The notes beneath the pieces were generated by a model. The model saw only the letters and a program-made list of their open reading frames with translations. It had not been told where the DNA came from and made no database searches. The position numbers and the translations under genes were made by a program. A stretch of 64,000 nt of DNA from contig CAWERW010000002.1 in assembly GCA_963811595.1 (NCBI GenBank), positions 62,001-126,000 of the forward strand, given 5' to 3'. Source of the DNA: DASQFQ01 sp963811595. Lineage in GTDB: Bacteria > Actinomycetota > Thermoleophilia > Solirubrobacterales > Solirubrobacteraceae. Numbering within the stretch: the stretch's first letter is position 1; every line of letters begins with the position of its first letter. Shown here in pieces: positions 1 through 8,277 of the stretch.

Positions 1-185
1 TCGACGCCGGCATGGTGCTCGGCCTCAACCATCCGCGCGGGCCGCTCGAGTGGGGCGACGCGATCGGCCCGGGCGAGGTGCTCGGCGTGCTGGGCGGCCT
101 GTGCGAGGAGTACCGCGAGGAGCGCTACCGCGCCGCGCCCGCGCTGCTGCGGGCGGTCCGCGGCGGCGAGCTGCTCCGGTCTTGA
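1..185 (+). CDS. 3-hydroxyacyl-CoA dehydrogenase, C-terminal fragment
   Basis: This is the last 60 codons of a gene cut by the window edge, read in frame from base 3 to a TGA at 183-185. The peptide contains LGLNHPRGPLEWGD and then a stretch of the form EEYREERYRAAPALLR. That is the usual C-terminal (3HCDH) substrate-binding and dimerisation domain of NAD-dependent 3-hydroxybutyryl/3-hydroxyacyl-CoA dehydrogenases of beta-oxidation or phenylacetate catabolism. The Rossmann domain would lie upstream, outside the window. The enoyl-CoA hydratase at 9040 could act in the same type of pathway but is too distant to be in the same operon. The family call is firm; the exact substrate is not. Confidence 0.8.
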   Translation, partial: DAGMVLGLNHPRGPLEWGDAIGPGEVLGVLGGLCEEYREERYRAAPALLRAVRGGELLRS

Positions 186-199
186 ACGGTCGAGCGCCC

Positions 200-205
200 T
201 ACAGT
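200..205 (+). promoter_or_regulatory. -10 element TACAGT of the subtilase gene, leaderless-type
   Basis: TACAGT ends 6 bases before the ATG at 212, so the likely transcription start falls on or next to the start codon. It fits the TANNNT pattern seen before many genes here. A GGAG lies between hexamer and ATG but is too close to serve as an ordinary Shine-Dalgarno site. Confidence 0.45.
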
Positions 206-211
206 GGAGCG

Positions 212-1798
212 ATGCGCCGCCTCGCCCTCGTCGTCTTCGCGGTGCTCGCTTCCGCCGCCCCCGCCCACGCGGCCCCGCCGCAGCCGCCGATGGTCCTGCC
301 GGCCGCGGCCAACGCCTCCGCGTCGCCTGACACCTGGATCGTCGGCGCCGAGCCGGGCCGGGCGGCCGCGGCGATCGCCGCGCGCCACGGCGGGCGCGCG
401 ATCGGCACCGGCGCCTACGTCGTCGCGCGCGGCCGCGCGCGGGAGCTCGCGGGCGCCCTGCGCGCTCGCGGCCTCCTGCTCTACGCCGAGCCCGACCGCG
501 CCGCCAAGGTCTCCCAGTCGCCGCCGCCCGACCCGCTCGACTCGGCCGCCGCGTGGCGCGCCGCGATCGTCGATCCCAGCCTCGTGCCGCCGCCGGTCAC
601 GCCGCAGAGCCCGCTGCTCGCGCTGGTCGACTCGACCGCCGACGTCAACCACCCCGAGTTCGCCGGGGGCAACATCTCGACGCTCGGTGGCTTCCCGCTC
701 GAGAGCGCCCACGGGACCGAGACCGCCGCCGTCGCCGCCGCGCCCAAGAACGACCGCGGGATCCTCGGCGTCTGGCCCGGCATGCGCGCGCTCAACGTCG
801 CGCTCCCGAACGAGATCCGCTGCGCGAACTCGGTCGCGGGCATCGCGCGGTCGATCGAGGCCGGCGCCGCGGTCATCAACATGAGCTACGGCGCGACGGC
901 ACCCTGCTTCGCCGAGTACGTCCAGCTCCAGGTCGCGACGGCCAAGGGCATCACGCTCGTCGCCGCCGCCGGCAACGAGCTCGCGCAGGGCAACCCGCTG
1001 CTGTTCCCCGCCTCGCTCCCCCACGTGATCACCGTCGCCGCGGTCGGCAACGACCTCAAGGCGCCGTTCTTCTCGAGCGCGAGCGCCGCGATCGACCTGT
1101 CCGCGCCCGGCGTCGGCATCCTCACCGCGACCCCGGCGCAGTTCGACGGCGACGGCCAGGCCGACGGCTACGAGGCCGTCACCGGCACGAGCTTCGCCGC
1201 CCCGATGGTGGCCGCCGCCGCCGCGTGGGTGCGCGCGGCCAAGCCCGGCTACCGCGCCGACCAGGTCGCCAACGTCCTGCGCGCGTCCGCCCGCGACCTC
1301 GACCGCAAGGGCTGGGACCCGTCGACGGGCTACGGGATGCTGAACCTGCTCGCGGCGCTCTCGAGCCGCCCGCCCGCGATCGACCCGCGCGAGCCCAACG
1401 AGGACATCGGGTGGATCAACGGCCGCGCGACCGGCCGCGTCGACCCGCCGATCTGGCGCCGCGGCGGCCCGCGCAAGCTGCGCGCGCTCGTCGACAAGTA
1501 CGAGGACCCCGCCGACGTCTACCGCCTCGTCCTCCCCCCGCGGGCGCGCGTGCGCGTGACCCTGCGGCCGCGCTTCGGCAACCCCGACCTCGCCGCCTTC
1601 ACGCGCGCCGCCGCCACGATCGAGGACGACGAGCAGCTGATCGGGCAGTCGCGCCGCCGCGGCAAGCGCCGCGACACGCTGACGCTGCGCAACCCGTCGC
1701 GCCGCAGCCGCTCGGCCTACCTGGTCGTCTTCATCCACCGGCGCACGCGCACGCTCGACTCGCGCTACGAGCTGCGCGTCCAGCGAGCGCGCCGCTGA
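212..1798 (+). CDS. Secreted subtilisin-like serine protease (peptidase S8)
   Basis: A 528-residue S8 endopeptidase. The chosen ATG gives a clean signal peptide (basic MRR, hydrophobic core, AHA-type cleavage site near residue 21), whereas a longer in-frame start at base 50 would run through the preceding gene. The catalytic triad is visible: Asp140 in LALVDSTADVNHPEF, His167 in SAHGTET and Ser327 in GTSFAAPMVAA. The oxyanion Asn255 is in AAAGNE. About 170 residues follow the catalytic domain, ending in an Arg-rich beta-type region that may be a processing or binding domain. It should act outside the membrane on proteins. The BNR-repeat gene begins 7 bases after its stop, so the two are probably co-transcribed. 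Confidence 0.88.
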   Translation: MRRLALVVFAVLASAAPAHAAPPQPPMVLPAAANASASPDTWIVGAEPGRAAAAIAARHGGRAIGTGAYVVARGRARELAGALRARGLLLYAEPDRAAKVSQSPPPDPLDSAAAWRAAIVDPSLVPPPVTPQSPLLALVDSTADVNHPEFAGGNISTLGGFPLESAHGTETAAVAAAPKNDRGILGVWPGMRALNVALPNEIRCANSVAGIARSIEAGAAVINMSYGATAPCFAEYVQLQVATAKGITLVAAAGNELAQGNPLLFPASLPHVITVAAVGNDLKAPFFSSASAAIDLSAPGVGILTATPAQFDGDGQADGYEAVTGTSFAAPMVAAAAAWVRAAKPGYRADQVANVLRASARDLDRKGWDPSTGYGMLNLLAALSSRPPAIDPREPNEDIGWINGRATGRVDPPIWRRGGPRKLRALVDKYEDPADVYRLVLPPRARVRVTLRPRFGNPDLAAFTRAAATIEDDEQLIGQSRRRGKRRDTLTLRNPSRRSRSAYLVVFIHRRTRTLDSRYELRVQRARR

Positions 1799-1805
1799 GC
1801 CCACC

Positions 1806-2993
1806 GTGAGCACCGAGCTCGGCGCGGGGGCCTGGTCGTACTTCGGGGACCCGCGCGCGATCTCGCACGACGGCCACACGTTCACCGGCTGGATCTCGAC
1901 GACCGGAAACGTCTGGGTCGCCCACCTCCGCCCCGACGGGCGCTTCACCAAGCGGGTGATCTACAAGGGGCTGGGGGTCGACGACCACAACAACCCGTCG
2001 CTCGTCTTCCGCCCCGACGGGCGCATCGCGGTGTTCTTCAGCCCCCACTCGGGGCGGATCCTGCCGCCGCCGAGCCTGCGGCCGAGCCGGATGCGCTACC
2101 GGGTCTCGAAGAAGCCGTACTCGGTCGACGGGTTCGAGCGCGTGCGGCTCGTCAACACGAACGTGCCCGGCGGGCTCGGCTTCACCTATCCCAACCCGAT
2201 CCAGCAGCGCGGGAAGCTGTGGCTGTTCTGGCGCGGCGGCGGGTGGAATCCGACGTTCTCCTACACCCGCAACGGCAAGGACTGGGTGCCGGCCCGTGAG
2301 CTGCTGCGCTCCCGCAGCGACGAGCGGCCCTACTCGAAGTACTGCGGCGACGGCAAGACGCGGATCCACGGCGTCTTCACCGAGGGTCACGCCAACCACT
2401 TCAACAACAGCCTCTATTACATGGTCTACGAGAACATGAAGATCCTGGGGGCCAACGGGCGGCGGCTCGGGAGCCTGCGCAACGTGCCGCTGCCGATCTC
2501 GAAGCTCGAGCGGATCTACAAGTTCACCAAGGCCAAGGGCAGCGCGTGGCCGCACGACATCGCGCTCACCTCACGCGGGCGGCCGCGGATCGTCTACACC
2601 CGCCGGGTCGGCAACCGCGACACGTTCTTCTACGCCTACAACAACGGCGAGCGCTGGATCAGCCGCAGGATCGTCGAGGCCGGCCCGGGCTTCCCCTCCT
2701 TCACGAGCGGCGGCGCGACGCTCGACCACGAGGACCCGCGGATCGTCTACCTGTCGCGCCGCACCGGCGACTTCCACCAGGTCGAAGCGTGGTTCACGCC
2801 CGACGACGGCCGCAGCTGGCGCCACATCCGGCTCACCGCGGAGCCGAGCCACTACTGCATCCGCCCCGTCACCCCGCGCGGGCTGCGCGGAGCCAGCCTC
2901 GTCCTGTTCTCGCGCGGCGACCGCTCGACGGTCGGCTACACCGACTTCAAGACGCGGATCCACGCGCTGGGAGGGTTCAGCCCGCCCGTCTAA
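1806..2993 (+). CDS. BNR-repeat (sialidase-like beta-propeller) protein
   Basis: A 395-residue protein with a GTG start 7 bases after the subtilase stop. It reads as a BNR_4-type beta-propeller: the opening residues resemble PRAISHDGHTFTGWI and NNPSLVFRPDGRIAVFFS, and Asp-box-like turns occur (YTRNGKDWV and FTPDDGRSWRHI). Such proteins bind or hydrolyse glycans, but I see no clear sialidase catalytic set (no obvious arginine triad), so a specific enzyme activity is not claimed. No signal peptide is visible from this start, which is odd for a propeller next to a secreted protease; an alternative upstream start would overlap the subtilase. Its last 4 bases overlap the convergent monooxygenase gene. 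Confidence 0.7.
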   Translation: MSTELGAGAWSYFGDPRAISHDGHTFTGWISTTGNVWVAHLRPDGRFTKRVIYKGLGVDDHNNPSLVFRPDGRIAVFFSPHSGRILPPPSLRPSRMRYRVSKKPYSVDGFERVRLVNTNVPGGLGFTYPNPIQQRGKLWLFWRGGGWNPTFSYTRNGKDWVPARELLRSRSDERPYSKYCGDGKTRIHGVFTEGHANHFNNSLYYMVYENMKILGANGRRLGSLRNVPLPISKLERIYKFTKAKGSAWPHDIALTSRGRPRIVYTRRVGNRDTFFYAYNNGERWISRRIVEAGPGFPSFTSGGATLDHEDPRIVYLSRRTGDFHQVEAWFTPDDGRSWRHIRLTAEPSHYCIRPVTPRGLRGASLVLFSRGDRSTVGYTDFKTRIHALGGFSPPV

Positions 2994-4789
2994 CTCTTAT
3001 GGTGGACCTCCTGGAGGCCGTAGACCGGGGTGTCGATGCCCTCGGCGCGGGCCTTGAGCTGGAGCGCCAGGTAGAGCGAGTAGTGGCGCGACTGGTGCAG
3101 GTTGCCGCCGTGGAACCACAGCGCCTCCTGCTGCGTCGGCTTCCACATGTTGCGCTGCTCGCCCTCCCACGGGCCCGGGTCCTTCTTGGTGTCGGAGCCG
3201 AGCCCCCACACCTTGCCGACCTTGTCCGCCACCTCCTGGGAGATCAGGTCGGCCGCCCAGCCGTTCATCGAGCCGTAGCCGGTCGCGTAGACGACGAGGT
3301 CGGCGGGCAGCTCGGCGCCATCGGCCAACACCACGGCGTCCTCGGTCAGGCGCTCCACCGTCCCGTTGACGAGCTTGACGTCGCCGTTGGCGACGAGCTC
3401 CGAGGCGCCGACGTCGATGTAGTAGCCCGAGCCCCGACGCAGGTACTTCATGAACAGCCCCGAGCCGTCCTCGCCGAAGTCGAGGTCGAAGCCGGCGGCC
3501 TCGAGCCGCTCGTAGAAGTCCTTGTCGCGCTCGCGCATCTCGTCGTAGAGCGGGATCTGGAACTCGTGCATGATCCGGTAGGGCAGCGAGGCGAAGATCA
3601 TGTCGGCCTTCTCCGTCGTGATCCCGGACGCGAGCGCCTCCTCGGAGTAGAGCGCCCCGAGGCCGACGTCCATCAGCGTGTCCGAGCGCACGATGTGGGT
3701 CGAGGAGCGCTGGACCATCGTCACGTCGGCGCCCTGCTCCCACAGCGCGGCGCAGATGTCGTGGGCCGAGTTGTTGGAGCCGATCACCACGCAGCGCTTG
3801 CCCGCGTAGCGATCCGGCCCGGGGTGCTGGGACGAGTGGTGCTGGTCGCCCTTGAAGACGTCCATCCCCGGGATCTCGGGGACGTTGGCCTTGCCCGACA
3901 TCCCGGTGGCGAGCACGAGCTGCTTCGGGCGCAGCGTCACGTCGGCGCCCTCGCGCTCGACGACGACGGTCCACTCGCCGGCCTCCTCGTCGTACTTCGC
4001 GCTCTTGGCCTCGGTCGAGCTCCAGTAGTTGAGCTCCATCACCCGCGTGTACATCTCGAGCCAGTCGCCGATCTTGTCCTTCGGCGAGAACACCGGCCAG
4101 TTCTCGGGGAACTTGATGTAGGGCAGGTGGTCGTACCAGACCGGGTCGTGCAGGCACAGCGACTTGTAGCGCTTGCGCCAGGAGTCGCCCGGGCGCTCGT
4201 TGCGCTCGACGATGATCGTGGGGACGCCGAGCTGACGGAGCCGCGCGCCGAGCGCGATCCCGCCCTGGCCGCCGCCCACGATGACGACCTCGGGCTGGCG
4301 CTCGTAGCCGAGCTCCTCGGCCTCGCGGCGGCGCTTCTCGAGCCACGTCTCGCGCTCGCGGTACGCACCGTGCGCCACGCCCTTGCGCCGCTCCGCGCCC
4401 TTGGCCTCCTCGTGGCCCTTGAGCTCGTAGAGCGCGGTCAGCAGCGTCCACGCCCTGCCGTCCTTGAGCCGCAGCAGCCCGTTGCCCCGGCCGGCCGCGG
4501 TCTCGAACTCGAGCCACGCGGTGACGACGCCCTCCTCCTCGGTCGGCGGCTCCGCCGCGCGCCAGCGGCCCGGCTGCGTGCGCGCGAGCGTCTCCTCGAG
4601 CAGGTCCTCGACGCCGTCCCGGCCCTCGACCGTCTTGAGGTTCCAGGTGAAGGCGACGAGGTCGCGCCAGTAGCTGTCCTCGAGGAACAGCTCGGCCGCC
4701 GCCGCGGGATCACCCGCGGTCAGCGCCTCGTCGAAGCTCGTGAGCCACTGGTCGACCGCGGCGGCGGGAGAGACGGCGGTGTCGGTCAT
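2990..4789 (-). CDS. SnoaL-like domain fused to flavin-containing monooxygenase
   Basis: A 599-residue flavoprotein. Residues about 5-120 form a SnoaL/NTF2-like fold (SYWRDLVAFTWNLKT is typical). Residues about 165 onward form the FAD/NAD(P) oxidoreductase, with an FAD-binding GGGQGG at 172-177, ERNERPGDSWRKRY after the first Rossmann strand, and a second dinucleotide site around CVVIGSNNSAHDICAAL. This architecture is found in many actinobacterial Baeyer-Villiger/FMO-type monooxygenases that use NADPH and O2 to oxidise ketones, sulfides or amines; the substrate cannot be read from the sequence. The ATG is preceded by GGAGAGGAGC at normal spacing. It converges on the BNR gene with a 4-base overlap. 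Confidence 0.85.
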   Translation of the reverse strand: MTDTAVSPAAAVDQWLTSFDEALTAGDPAAAAELFLEDSYWRDLVAFTWNLKTVEGRDGVEDLLEETLARTQPGRWRAAEPPTEEEGVVTAWLEFETAAGRGNGLLRLKDGRAWTLLTALYELKGHEEAKGAERRKGVAHGAYRERETWLEKRRREAEELGYERQPEVVIVGGGQGGIALGARLRQLGVPTIIVERNERPGDSWRKRYKSLCLHDPVWYDHLPYIKFPENWPVFSPKDKIGDWLEMYTRVMELNYWSSTEAKSAKYDEEAGEWTVVVEREGADVTLRPKQLVLATGMSGKANVPEIPGMDVFKGDQHHSSQHPGPDRYAGKRCVVIGSNNSAHDICAALWEQGADVTMVQRSSTHIVRSDTLMDVGLGALYSEEALASGITTEKADMIFASLPYRIMHEFQIPLYDEMRERDKDFYERLEAAGFDLDFGEDGSGLFMKYLRRGSGYYIDVGASELVANGDVKLVNGTVERLTEDAVVLADGAELPADLVVYATGYGSMNGWAADLISQEVADKVGKVWGLGSDTKKDPGPWEGEQRNMWKPTQQEALWFHGGNLHQSRHYSLYLALQLKARAEGIDTPVYGLQEVHHKS

Positions 4790-4829
4790 GGCCGCATGAT
4801 GCTCCTCTCCCCCGCCGCGCGCGGTCAGC

Positions 4830-5060
4830 TCAGAACTGCAGCTCGGAATCCGAGGAGCCGGAGCTCCCCGACGAGCCTTCCTTCTCCGGGCAGTCCTCGC
4901 GCTGCGGCCGGTCCGGAGCCTGCTCCTGCTGCTGGACCGGCTGCGTCACGGCGCCGCCCTGGCTCGAGGCGGCGGGGGCGCCGCTGTCGGCCCGCGCGAT
5001 GCCGATGGCGAACGCGAATGCGCACGCGGCCAGCACGGCGGCGACGACGATCGCCTTCAT
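4830..5060 (-). CDS. Small secreted Ser/Gln-rich protein, unknown function
   Basis: A 76-residue protein with a strong ribosome site (AGGAGGTG, 5 bases before the ATG). An N-terminal hydrophobic segment (about residues 3-22, ending in IARAD) looks like a signal peptide with an ARA-type cleavage site. The mature part is short and low-complexity: Gln/Pro-rich in the middle, one Cys in REDCPEKE, then Ser-Gly repeats ending SELQF. No family is recognised. It stands alone between the monooxygenase and thioredoxin reductase genes, all on the minus strand. The good ribosome site and signal peptide make it a real gene, probably an exported peptide or cell-wall-associated protein. Confidence 0.6.
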   Translation of the reverse strand: MKAIVVAAVLAACAFAFAIGIARADSGAPAASSQGGAVTQPVQQQEQAPDRPQREDCPEKEGSSGSSGSSDSELQF

Positions 5061-5076
5061 GGGTCACCTCCTGGTG

Positions 5077-5089
5077 GTTGGACACCAAC
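5077..5089 (-). promoter_or_regulatory. Short inverted repeat in the leader of the small secreted protein
   Basis: GTTGG ACA CCAAC is a perfect 5-base inverted repeat immediately upstream of the AGGAGG ribosome site of the 4830-5060 gene. It could form a small leader stem or be half of an operator. It may equally be chance in GC-rich DNA. Confidence 0.25.
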
Positions 5090-5139
5090 GAGGCTCCCGT
5101 CCGGGCTTGTGACGGCGCTAAGCCTTGCCTGGGAGGACC

Positions 5140-6156
5140 CTAGGAGCGCCCGGCGGGCGTCGCCCACTGGGCCTCGGCGAGGTCGCCGGTGCCCTCGAGC
5201 GCCGCGGGCGTCGGCACCTGCGGGTTGTCCCGCAGGTACCACTCGGCGTCGAGCGCCGCCTGACACCCGGAGCCGGCGGCGGTGACCGCCTGGCGGTAGG
5301 TGTGGTCGACGAGGTCGCCGGCGGCGAACATGCCCGGGACCTTCGTGCGCGTCGACTTGCCCTCGGTGATCACGTAGCCGTTCTCGTCGGCCTCGACGAT
5401 CCCCTGGACGATCCCGGACTGCGGCTCGTGGCCGATCGCGATGAACGCGCCCGAGATCTCGAGGTCGCGCGCCTCGCCGGTCTCGGAGTGGCGCAGCTTG
5501 GCGATGCCGAGCGCACCGGTCTCGTCGGCCGCGAACTCCTCGACGACGTACGGCGTGAGGAACTCGATGTTCTCAGTCTCGCGGGCGCGCTCGAGCATGA
5601 TCTTCGAGGCGCGGAACTCGTCGCGGCGGTGGACGATCGTGACGTGCGAGGAGAACTTGGCGAGGAAGATCGCCTCCTCCATCGCGGAGTCGCCGCCGCC
5701 CACGATGACGGTCGTCTTGTCCTTGAAGAACGCGGCGTCGCAGGTCGCGCAGTACGACACGCCGCGGCCGCCGAGCTCTTCCTCGCCGGGGACGGCGAGC
5801 TTCTTGTGCTCGGCGCCCATGGCGAGGATGACCGTGCGGGCCTTGTACTCGTCCTCGTCGACCCAGACCGTGTGCGGCTCGCCGTTCTCGCCGGGCTCGA
5901 TCTTCGTGACGTTGTCGGTCACGAAGCGGGTGCCGAAGCGCTCCGCCTGGTCGCGGAACTGCTGCATCATCTCCGGCCCCATGATCCCCTGGGGGTAGCC
6001 GGGGTAGTTCTCGACGTCGGTCGTCTGCTGGAGCAGGCCGCCCCACAGGAAGCCCTCGATCACGAGCGGGTTCAGGTTCGCGCGCGCGGTGTAGAGGGCT
6101 GCCGTGTAGCCGGCAGGACCGCTGCCGACGATGATGACCTGCTCGACGTTCGCCAT
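5140..6156 (-). CDS. trxB: Thioredoxin-disulfide reductase
   Basis: A 338-residue NADPH-dependent flavoenzyme that reduces thioredoxin in the cytoplasm. The start at MANVEQVIIVGSGPAG puts the FAD-binding GxGxxG at residues 11-16; a longer in-frame start at 6219 would add an unrelated tail overlapping the upstream gene. The redox pair is Cys136-Cys139 in SYCATC. The NADPH site GGGDSAMEEA and the C-terminal FAD motif GMFAAGDLVDH are present, and the length is normal for the bacterial low-Mr class. It begins 37 bases after the stop of the 6194-7300 membrane protein, so it may be the last gene of that minus-strand run. No thioredoxin gene is adjacent. Confidence 0.95.
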   Translation of the reverse strand: MANVEQVIIVGSGPAGYTAALYTARANLNPLVIEGFLWGGLLQQTTDVENYPGYPQGIMGPEMMQQFRDQAERFGTRFVTDNVTKIEPGENGEPHTVWVDEDEYKARTVILAMGAEHKKLAVPGEEELGGRGVSYCATCDAAFFKDKTTVIVGGGDSAMEEAIFLAKFSSHVTIVHRRDEFRASKIMLERARETENIEFLTPYVVEEFAADETGALGIAKLRHSETGEARDLEISGAFIAIGHEPQSGIVQGIVEADENGYVITEGKSTRTKVPGMFAAGDLVDHTYRQAVTAAGSGCQAALDAEWYLRDNPQVPTPAALEGTGDLAEAQWATPAGRS

Positions 6157-6193
6157 GAGGTGGGTGCTCTCCCCTTCCCGAGGACTCTTTACT

Positions 6194-7300
6194 TCAGTTT
6201 GTATAGTGTAGCGCGGCACGGCCGACCCGCCACCGTTCGACGGTCTTGCGGAGCTGCAGATATGCGATCACGCCCGGGATCGTCGGCAGCCAGAACGTGA
6301 AGGCACGGTAGGCCAGCACGGCCACCACCGCGAGGCCCGTGTCGACGTTGAACGCGGCGAACGCGCCGATCATCCCGCCGTCGACGCCGCCGATCCCGCC
6401 CGGCAGCGGCAGCAGGTTGCCGAGCATGCCGATGAAGAACCCGAGCACGAGCACGGCCAGCGGCGGCGACTCCCCGAACGCCTCGAAGCACGCCCACAGC
6501 ACGGCGATCTGGCAGGCCCAGTAGACGATCGCGCCGAGCAGCGCGGGGTCGCGCGAGCGCAGGTGCGCGAGCGCGTCGCGGATGCCGCTCGAGGCGGTGG
6601 CGGGCAGCGTCGCGAGACGCTGCGCGAGCCGGCCGGTGCGCCCGTGGCGCAGCGCCAGCGTCTGCAGCCGGCGCTCGAAGTCGGTCGGCACGAACGCGAT
6701 CGAGAGCCCGAGCACGGTCGCGATCAGCGCCAGCACGGCCGGGATCACGGTCATCGTGAACGGGTCGGGGCCGGGGAAGACGCCGTAGCGCAGCCCGAAG
6801 CCGAACACGATCAGCGAGACCGTGTAGACGAGGTAGGTGAGGACGAGGAACGAGATCGTCTTGTCCGCCACCACGCGCCGGCTCAGCCCGGCGCCCCGCA
6901 TCGCCCAGGCGGTCAGCACGATGCCGCCGGCGCCGCCGGCCGAGAACAGCCGCGTCGCCGCGAGCCCGGCCATGCAGACCTGGTAGCTCTCGCGCAACGT
7001 GAGGCGGCCGGCGGCCTCACGCGCGAAGACGCCGTGGAACAGCATCACGTAGCCGCCGAACATCCCGATCGCGAACAGCAGCGCGAGCCCGAGCCACACC
7101 GGGCTGCCGTCCTCGAGCCGGTGCCAGGTCTCCTCGAGGCCGGCGATCTGCGGGAGCAGGAAGTAGAGCGCCACGATCGCGAGGACGACGAAGAACGCGA
7201 ACCCCACGAGGTTGCGCGCGGAGATGTCGAGCCGAGGGGGGTGATCCTCGTGGTCCTCGTGCTCGGGCGCGCGGGGGTTGGGTGCCGTCGTTGTGTTCAC
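6194..7300 (-). CDS. YbhN/UPF0104-type multi-spanning membrane protein
   Basis: A 368-residue protein of the lysylphosphatidylglycerol-synthase transmembrane-region family. About eight hydrophobic segments follow a His/Asp-rich N-terminus (HEDHEDH). Conserved features include SAGGAGGIVLTAWAM in the middle and GNLLPLPGGIGGVDGGMIG near the end, which is the family signature. Only the membrane (flippase-like) half of MprF-type proteins is present; there is no aminoacyl-transferase half, so lipid flipping or a related envelope role is inferred, not lysylation. The GTG start at 7300 overlaps the upstream PAP2 stop in a GTGA arrangement, indicating translational coupling, and is preferred to an ATG at 7324. 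Confidence 0.8.
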   Translation of the reverse strand: MNTTTAPNPRAPEHEDHEDHPPRLDISARNLVGFAFFVVLAIVALYFLLPQIAGLEETWHRLEDGSPVWLGLALLFAIGMFGGYVMLFHGVFAREAAGRLTLRESYQVCMAGLAATRLFSAGGAGGIVLTAWAMRGAGLSRRVVADKTISFLVLTYLVYTVSLIVFGFGLRYGVFPGPDPFTMTVIPAVLALIATVLGLSIAFVPTDFERRLQTLALRHGRTGRLAQRLATLPATASSGIRDALAHLRSRDPALLGAIVYWACQIAVLWACFEAFGESPPLAVLVLGFFIGMLGNLLPLPGGIGGVDGGMIGAFAAFNVDTGLAVVAVLAYRAFTFWLPTIPGVIAYLQLRKTVERWRVGRAALHYTN

Positions 7301-8229
7301 GCGCGCGCGCCCGCCTCGAGCCACTGCACCCCCGAGGCCACGCGCCGGAACAGCGGCGCCACCCGCGGCGCGCCCTTACGCACCGCCTGGGTCAGCGCGA
7401 GGCCGGCGGCGAGGTCGACCACGTAGTGCTCGCCGAGGTAGACGAGCGCCACGCCCAGGGTGCCCGTGTAGATCCAGCCCAGCGTCCCGGCGACGGTGCC
7501 GGTCTCGGAGAGCAGGTGAGCGGCTTGAACGGACGTGGCGAAGTGCAGGGATGGCATCGCTGCGAGCGGATTCCCGCCCAGGAAACCATAGAGCGGGCCC
7601 CAGTTCGACTTCCAGAATCGCTCGCCGTACTCGAACATCATCCGGCGCAGCGCCGGGGTCCGGCCGTCCTCCATCCGCCCGCGCGCTGCCGCGTACCACG
7701 GGGGCGCCGTGGGCAACGCCCAGTAGCCGATCAGGCCGATGTCGAACGTGCCGTAGAGCAGGCACGCACCGCGCGGGAAGCGCTCGCGATGGCGCAGCAG
7801 CAGGAACGCGGCGGTGCCGTGCGGGACGAGGAACCAGATCCAGTGCGACCAGATCAGCGTCCGCTCGGCGGCGTTGATCCGCCCCGGCCGCCCGAACGCC
7901 CGCTGCAGCCGCAGCGTGGGCGTGACACCGCCGCCGAGCACGCGGTCGATGGTCACCGGGTAGTCGATGTGGACCCGCCGCTCGAGCTCGCTCGGGTCGT
8001 CGTTGGGCATCTGGTACGTCGCGATGTAGGCCCACATCTGCAGGCAGATCACGGCCACGTCGCGCTTGCGCGAGCGCGGCACGAGCACGCACAGCGCGAA
8101 CGGGGCGCTCGCCGCCGTGACGGTGACGACGGGTGGCGCGAGGTTCAGACGGCGGCGTACGAGCGGCGCCGCGAGACCAGCGGCGAGCGCCGTGCACGCC
8201 ACCAGGCGGATGGCGGTCGACCGGCGCAC
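7297..8229 (-). CDS. PAP2-superfamily membrane phosphatase
   Basis: A 310-residue integral membrane protein with PAP2 phosphatase motifs: AAMPSLHFATS (the P-S-x-H motif) and YLGEHYVVDLAAG (the H-x3-D motif). Two N-terminal hydrophobic segments and the WYAAARGRM loop resemble actinobacterial relatives of inositol-phosphoceramide synthase or lipid phosphatases. It probably dephosphorylates a lipid phosphate or transfers a phospho-headgroup at the outer face of the membrane. The GTG start at 8229 is supported by a TATCCT hexamer 9 bases upstream. Its stop is fused with the start of the UPF0104 gene (GTGA), so the two envelope proteins are made together. Confidence 0.82.
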   Translation of the reverse strand: MRRSTAIRLVACTALAAGLAAPLVRRRLNLAPPVVTVTAASAPFALCVLVPRSRKRDVAVICLQMWAYIATYQMPNDDPSELERRVHIDYPVTIDRVLGGGVTPTLRLQRAFGRPGRINAAERTLIWSHWIWFLVPHGTAAFLLLRHRERFPRGACLLYGTFDIGLIGYWALPTAPPWYAAARGRMEDGRTPALRRMMFEYGERFWKSNWGPLYGFLGGNPLAAMPSLHFATSVQAAHLLSETGTVAGTLGWIYTGTLGVALVYLGEHYVVDLAAGLALTQAVRKGAPRVAPLFRRVASGVQWLEAGARA

Positions 8230-8238
8230 AGCGCGGCG

Positions 8239-8244
8239 AGGATA
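8239..8244 (-). promoter_or_regulatory. -10 element TATCCT of the PAP2 gene, leaderless-type
   Basis: On the minus strand TATCCT ends 9 bases before the GTG at 8229. No ribosome-binding site lies between, which is consistent with transcription starting at or near the start codon. Confidence 0.5.
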
Positions 8245-8277
8245 ACCGTGTAGGCGGCGGAGAGCTGCGCGGGAGCG

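Noticed and set aside
125..1951. Long open frames on the strand opposite to clear genes, here and throughout the window
   Set aside because: High GC content keeps antisense and shifted frames open. Their translations are Arg/Ala/Gly-rich with no domain signal, and the other strand encodes recognised families.
6157..6193. A promoter for trxB in the 37-base gap (TATACA-like sequence at its edge)
   Set aside because: The TATACA lies within the last codons of the upstream membrane-protein gene and is too far from the trxB ATG to fit either the leaderless pattern or a clear -35/-10 pair. Co-transcription is as likely.
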